In this document: piece by piece, positions 59,958 through 64,000 of the stretch
Layout: each line of letters begins with the position of its first letter
How positions within the stretch are numbered: position 1 is the stretch's first letter
Assembly: GCF_030766725.1 (NCBI RefSeq)
Contig: NZ_JARQWR010000010.1
Location: 1 to 64,000 of the forward strand
Length of the DNA stretch: 64,000 nucleotides
From: Flavobacterium aerium
GTDB lineage: Bacteria; Bacteroidota; Bacteroidia; Flavobacteriales; Flavobacteriaceae
Direction of reading: 5' to 3'
Program-made: the position numbers and the translations under genes
The notes under the pieces: model-generated
Seen by the model: only the letters and a program-made list of their open reading frames with translations
Told to the model about the DNA's origin: nothing
The model's database searches: none

Positions 59958-60920
59958 TCAATCAAAAATATTATTTCGTTTTTTTATGAAATAAAACTTT
60001 AAAAAGTATAATGCGATCAATGGCAATAAAATTAATGCAAAAACCACAACTACATTAACAGATTGGTATAACAAGATAACCAGCATTGAAATAATAATCT
60101 GCATACACCCATATAATACAGACACAACCCGATGTTGAATTTTGCATTCATTGCTTAAAATTTGATAAAAATGTAAACGGTGTGCTTCAAATATATTTTG
60201 TTTTAAATAAAGCCTATGTAATATTGTACATACTGTATCAACTCCATATACTCCTAAAAACAACAACCAAATTATTGAGTCTGTAACGATTATTAATCTT
60301 AATAGCAGGTAAATAATCCAAAAAGCGATTGCAATACTGCCTACATCCCCTGCAAAACACTTTGCTCTTTTTCTAAAATTAAAAAACAAAAAAACAATGC
60401 TTGCCAATGCAGGATACAATATCATATTCACATCTGTAAAGTGGATAATGTATTCGTTTACATAAAAAAATGATCCCATTACCACTAATGTATACAAGCC
60501 TGTTATTCCATTAATTCCATCCATAAAATTATAGGCATTGATAATGCCAATGGCAAAAACATATGTCATTATTATACCCCAAATTGGCATTATATCAAAA
60601 ACTGTTAGATTGTAGAAAATCAATGTTATTGCTATAAAATGAACAGAAATACGGATACGATTTGGGAGATTTTTTATATCGTCCCAAAAACTAACCAGAC
60701 TAACTAACGTAATACCTGCAAAAAACAAAAAGCTTGTTTCAATATGTCTAGCGAAATACAATAGAGCAGTAATCCAAAATATTATTCCTCCACCTCTTAA
60801 TGTAATTTCTGTATGCGAACTTCTCTCATTTGGTTTATCAATAATATTAAAATGATTCGCTACTTTAAAGTAAAGTATCATTAATCCAAATAATATTATT
60901 GTAATAAAAATATATTCCAT
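59958..60920 (-). CDS. WecA/MraY-like undecaprenyl-phosphate sugar-1-phosphate transferase
   Basis: 320 residues, about ten membrane helices. Glycosyltransferase family 4: starts lipid-linked polysaccharide synthesis by transferring a HexNAc-1-phosphate onto undecaprenyl phosphate. Family motifs: DKPNERSSHTEITLRGGG, SFWDDIKNLPNRIR (Mg-binding Asp pair), NAYNFMDGINGITG (nucleophilic Asp), and the cytosolic loop KCFAGDVGSIAIAF and HRLYLKQNIFEAHRLHFYQIL (HIHH-like). Three bases follow the epimerase gene. Confidence 0.9.
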   Translation of the reverse strand: MEYIFITIILFGLMILYFKVANHFNIIDKPNERSSHTEITLRGGGIIFWITALLYFARHIETSFLFFAGITLVSLVSFWDDIKNLPNRIRISVHFIAITLIFYNLTVFDIMPIWGIIMTYVFAIGIINAYNFMDGINGITGLYTLVVMGSFFYVNEYIIHFTDVNMILYPALASIVFLFFNFRKRAKCFAGDVGSIAIAFWIIYLLLRLIIVTDSIIWLLFLGVYGVDTVCTILHRLYLKQNIFEAHRLHFYQILSNECKIQHRVVSVLYGCMQIIISMLVILLYQSVNVVVVFALILLPLIALYFLKFYFIKKRNNIFD

Positions 60921-60923
60921 TTA

Positions 60924-61832
60924 TTATTTCTTTATAAAACTCTGTATTGTTTTTTTTAATTCTTGTTCTGCTGTAAAAGGAAGCTTACCAACCTTTAATT
61001 CTAATTTTAGTTTCTGATTTGAAACAATTAAATTAGAAGTCATTTTTTTTAACCTTTTTGTATTTAAAGGTAATTTTAACTTGTCTCCAACACTAGCAAT
61101 TCCATTAATAATTTTCTGAGGAAAAGATATAATTCTAATCTTTTTATCCAAAACCTCACCTATAATTTTTATTATTTCAATAGTTGACAAAGATTCATCA
61201 TCAGCAACATTATAACAACCTGAATTTATTGATGTTCTATTTTCAATTATTTTCTCTACCAAAAAACATAAATTATTTATTCCCATGAAAGATCTTTCAT
61301 TATGAAAAGCTCCGAGTGGATAAGGTATTCCTTTTTTTATAATTTTATATAACAATGTCAAATTCCCTTTATCTCCAGGGCCATGTATCATTGTAGGTCT
61401 AATAATTATTAGCTTTTTATTTAATGGCAGTTCATAATTTATAAGATATTCTTCGGCTTTACTTTTTGACATTCCATATGCTGACTTTGGATTTGGAGTA
61501 TATGATTCATTAATTTCTATTAATGATGACTCCTCTTCTAGCACAGCTATTGAACTAAAGTGAACAAATACACTAGCATTACTTTTAATAAAAAAATCGA
61601 AAAGTTCCTTTGTTAGCTCGTAATTAATATTAAAGAAATCTTTTTCAGTTGCCTCATTCTTATGATCATGAGCTTTCCCAACAAGATTAACCATTACTTC
61701 AGCACTTACTATCTCTTTTTCTCTCCAGTTTTTATCTCGTAGAGATAATCTAAGGATATCATACTTCTTCTCCTCCAAATACATTAGAAGATTTCTTCCC
61801 ACAAAACCAGTAGCCCCTGCTAATACAATCAT
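60924..61832 (-). CDS. NAD-dependent epimerase/dehydratase (extended SDR)
   Basis: 302 residues. GATGFVGRNLLMYL cofactor loop at the N-terminus, NLVGKAHD, VHFSSIAVL (Ser), YGMSKSKAEEYL (Tyr-x3-Lys) and IIRPTMIHGPGDKGN. The position just before a WecA-like transferase parallels WbpV/WbpK-type 4-epimerase/reductases that make the QuiNAc/FucNAc first sugar; this is consistent with the FlaA1/WbpM-type dehydratase downstream in the locus. Start codon overlaps the GT2 stop by one base (TAATG). Confidence 0.85.
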   Translation of the reverse strand: MIVLAGATGFVGRNLLMYLEEKKYDILRLSLRDKNWREKEIVSAEVMVNLVGKAHDHKNEATEKDFFNINYELTKELFDFFIKSNASVFVHFSSIAVLEEESSLIEINESYTPNPKSAYGMSKSKAEEYLINYELPLNKKLIIIRPTMIHGPGDKGNLTLLYKIIKKGIPYPLGAFHNERSFMGINNLCFLVEKIIENRTSINSGCYNVADDESLSTIEIIKIIGEVLDKKIRIISFPQKIINGIASVGDKLKLPLNTKRLKKMTSNLIVSNQKLKLELKVGKLPFTAEQELKKTIQSFIKK

Positions 61833-62668
61833 TAGTTCTTAAACTTTAATTTTAAAAGAATGTCCTTGTTAATTTGTTTTCTTTCCTTATCAAAAAACCA
61901 ACCCCATTTATTAAAATAATAAATTGCTGACTTCATTCCAATTATAGTAAGCTTTAAGTTTCTATGTGAACCTTTTGCAAAATGATGGTATATAATTGTC
62001 TTAGGATAAAAAACTGTTGAATATCCACCACTTATTAATCTTCTACATAAATCAGTTTCCTCACCATACATAAATATATTTTCGTCAAAAACCCCAACAT
62101 TTTTTAATGCGTCTAATCTCAGTAGCATGAAACATCCTGACAAATAAGGAACTTCCATTATCTTATCGTAATTTGTAAATCTTAATTCAAAAATTCTATT
62201 ACTTTTATCTACTAATTTTTTAAACGGATTAAATCTCCTCCCTATCCAATCATAGGGTCTCGGAAGTAATTTACATAAATATTGTAATGATCCATCTGGA
62301 TACAATACTTTGGGCATTATATTTCCAATATCAGGATTACTTTCCAAATACGAAATTAGCTCAGCTATTACTTCTTTATTAAAATACACATCTGGATTTA
62401 AAACTAAATGAAATTTGCTTTCAAGTGATATAGCCTTGTGAATTGCAATATTATGTGCAGCACCAAATCCTGGATTAGATGGATTATGTATATATTCTAC
62501 ATTTTCATCCAAAACTAATGTCCTAAGTGAATCTGTTGGAGAATTATCAACTAAATAAAATTTAAATTTATAATTTATATTACTATTCAGGGCACTATTA
62601 ATTGCTTCTCGTAGTACCTCTCGATTGTTATTATACAGAACTATACTAATTGTCAGATGTATCATCAT
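61832..62668 (-). CDS. Glycosyltransferase family 2 (rhamnosyltransferase-like)
   Basis: 278 residues from MMIHLTISIVLYNNNREVLR; an earlier in-frame ATG at 62692 is less likely. GT-A fold: VDNSPTDSLRTLV, HNPSNPGFGAAHNIAI, LVLNPDVYFNKEVI (DxD-like), VPYLSGCFMLLRLDALKNVGVFDENIFMYGEETDLCRRL and IYHHFAKGSHRN. This pattern is usual for rhamnosyl- or hexosyltransferases of O-antigen loci. The 108-base gap from the upstream WbsX-like gene holds no evident promoter. Confidence 0.88.
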   Translation of the reverse strand: MMIHLTISIVLYNNNREVLREAINSALNSNINYKFKFYLVDNSPTDSLRTLVLDENVEYIHNPSNPGFGAAHNIAIHKAISLESKFHLVLNPDVYFNKEVIAELISYLESNPDIGNIMPKVLYPDGSLQYLCKLLPRPYDWIGRRFNPFKKLVDKSNRIFELRFTNYDKIMEVPYLSGCFMLLRLDALKNVGVFDENIFMYGEETDLCRRLISGGYSTVFYPKTIIYHHFAKGSHRNLKLTIIGMKSAIYYFNKWGWFFDKERKQINKDILLKLKFKN

Positions 62669-62800
62669 ATTAATTTTATCAACACTAATCAATTTTAAAT
62701 CAATCGATTAGATTAATTAGGTAAACTTATTTTCTTAATTCTAATATAATTGCAATTTACATTCCTGCAGATTGAAATTCACCTTACTAAAAAATTAAAA

Positions 62801-63952
62801 TTACGCCTCGTTTTCTTTCTTAAGATCATCAATCACTTCTTTAATAATCTCTAAATGTTTATATCCATTCTCTTTATCTGGTTCAAGGTATGCAGACTCT
62901 GACCACTCATTCCATGCATTAAAAAAAACATATGGTGTTTCATTTTTTATTGCACCTTTTATTAGTTCTTTTAAATTAGATTTCTTTTGTTCATCTGTTA
63001 GTCCAGTGAATAATTTAGCCTTTTTTTTATATCTTGGAGAATTATCCCATTCAAAGAAAGCACTTTCAAATACTTTTAAGTTATATTCTTTAAATTCATT
63101 TATATAAGAATTCTTAAGGATAATATTCCATACCTTATTTGCACTAAAAATTTTATATGAGCTTATTTTCTGATTTAATTTGGTTAAATATAATTGCACA
63201 ATATGTGGTAACCTTCTTAAAAACTGGAATCTAGCTGAAATATTTTGATCCTGAAAATCTTTACTTGCATATGCTTCTCTAGGCTGAAATTTCATGATCG
63301 CATCATAGGATGTTAAAAAACTTGAAGTCTGATAATCATGGTTTTTTACAGCAATAATATACAATCCATCCAATCCATTTTGAATAGCTAATTCTTGCCA
63401 ATATTCTAACATTTCTTTAGAATTATTAATCAGGAAAGGCTGATAGATTAGAAATACTGGTTTATTATCAATTTTTATTGCTCTTTTATCTTTGAAGAAA
63501 GGTAGTAGGTAATTAAAATGATTTTCCCAAATTGATTTATCATTTGTATGTAATTGTTTTTGAAGGAAAACTTCTGGTTTCCCAATCCAACTTCTTGTCC
63601 AAGATTCATTTGCCCAAGTCACACAAAAAGAAATATCGATATCAGGATTTGATAAAAACACCTCCATTGGTTTTTCAAGGTATAGTTTCCCATCAAACCA
63701 ATAATGATAAAACATAAACCCTTCAACTCCATATTTTTTAGCTAAAAGAGCTTGCTCCTTAAGAGTTTCTTTATTACATGGATTATAATAATTTTCATCA
63801 ATCGGTACCCTTGGTTGGTTGTGTCCTTCAAAAAGTGGTTTAGTTTCTTTTACTAACTTCCAATCTGTAAATCCCTCTCCCCACCATTCATCATTTTCTT
63901 TAATGGCGTGAAACTGTGGGAAATAAAAGGCTATTATTTTTGGGATATGCAT
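62801..63952 (-). CDS. WbsX-like protein (GH99-like domain)
   Basis: 383 residues. The N-terminus MHIPKIIAFYFPQFHAIKENDEWWGEGFTDW, the segment GVEGFMFYHYWFDGKLYLEKP, FCVTWANESWTRSW and the C-terminal FNAWNEWSESAYLEPD are the hallmarks of the WbsX family in O-antigen and capsule clusters, which has a GH99-like barrel. It is called a glycosyltransferase in many annotations, but the fold is that of a hydrolase and the reaction is not settled. No signal peptide, so it is likely cytosolic. Forty-eight bases of non-coding sequence reach the window edge. Confidence 0.88.
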   Translation of the reverse strand: MHIPKIIAFYFPQFHAIKENDEWWGEGFTDWKLVKETKPLFEGHNQPRVPIDENYYNPCNKETLKEQALLAKKYGVEGFMFYHYWFDGKLYLEKPMEVFLSNPDIDISFCVTWANESWTRSWIGKPEVFLQKQLHTNDKSIWENHFNYLLPFFKDKRAIKIDNKPVFLIYQPFLINNSKEMLEYWQELAIQNGLDGLYIIAVKNHDYQTSSFLTSYDAIMKFQPREAYASKDFQDQNISARFQFLRRLPHIVQLYLTKLNQKISSYKIFSANKVWNIILKNSYINEFKEYNLKVFESAFFEWDNSPRYKKKAKLFTGLTDEQKKSNLKELIKGAIKNETPYVFFNAWNEWSESAYLEPDKENGYKHLEIIKEVIDDLKKENEA

Positions 63953-64000
63953 CTGTTAAAATTATTCAATTAATACTATTTTAATCTTCGTAAGTAAAAC

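Noticed and set aside
62693..62800. AT-rich near-palindrome around 62700 (aatcaatcgattagatt)
   Set aside because: Imperfect, very AT-rich and short; expected by chance in such sequence.

Overview
The window is AT-rich, densely coded DNA from a member of the Bacteroidota, most probably a Flavobacteriaceae bacterium of Flavobacterium/Myroides type. Evidence from the sequence: repeated promoter elements of the form TTTG-N19/20-TANNTTTG, which is the Bacteroidota consensus; many short rho-independent hairpins; and lineage-typical proteins (a CarboxypepD_reg-like/beta-barrel outer-membrane protein, a PorV-like type IX secretion family protein, a membrane-anchored GH25 lysozyme, DUF4369 and DUF2805 proteins, M61 and S9 peptidases, YwqK/MORN-type exported proteins). 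Most of it is ordinary chromosome.

Layout. 1-2477: the 3' end of a large exported protein with a JAMM-like (E...HxH...SxxD) C-terminal domain, followed by three tandem, same-strand paralogues with signal peptides; this looks like an effector/immunity-style cassette and is the best candidate for something undescribed. 2542-4839: folD and ffh. 4953-11330: an argS-led transcription unit with two SGNH hydrolase-like proteins (one containing a LysM domain) and an AlgI-type MBOAT acyltransferase, probably a surface-glycan O-acylation module. 11619-14739: an outer-membrane barrel gene followed by a decayed tandem copy of which mainly the last codons and the terminator survive. 14760-22179: L,D-transpeptidase, fabH, S9 peptidase, mdaB-like oxidoreductase, small TonB protein, aspA. 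22500-27157: ABC ATPase, ABC1-family kinase, TetR regulator, OmpA-like lipoprotein, lipocalin-like lipoprotein. 27358-33481: htpG, a lipoprotein, EamA transporter, DoxX-like protein, aquaporin, AlkB-like dioxygenase, DUF2805 protein. 33669-37112: a large MORN-type exported protein and an internally deleted paralogue. 37339-40574: M61 peptidase, DUF4369 lipoprotein, XRE regulator with a repeated-operator-like upstream region.

40575-41330 carries a start-less coding remnant and two identical tandem tRNA-Thr(UGU) genes, each with its own promoter and terminator. 41363-48448: an idi-queD-bcp-manA operon with a small hypothetical gene, an FAD oxidoreductase, a small conserved gene and recQ. 48535-51426: the kdsD-tatC-AhpD-like-lptB operon, which groups LPS precursor synthesis/export with Tat translocation. 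51487-55983: GH25 lysozyme, pssA, PorV-like protein and lnt (envelope biogenesis). 56053-63952: a surface-polysaccharide locus on the minus strand (WbsX-like protein, GT2, epimerase, WecA-like initiator, rfbC, rfbD, and a separately promoted FlaA1/WbpM-type 4,6-dehydratase) that continues past the right edge.

Several start codons were moved downstream because a good promoter -7 box lies on or inside the longest reading frame (argS, the ABC ATPase, the XRE gene, idi, kdsD). No insertion sequence, CRISPR array, rRNA or prophage was recognised.
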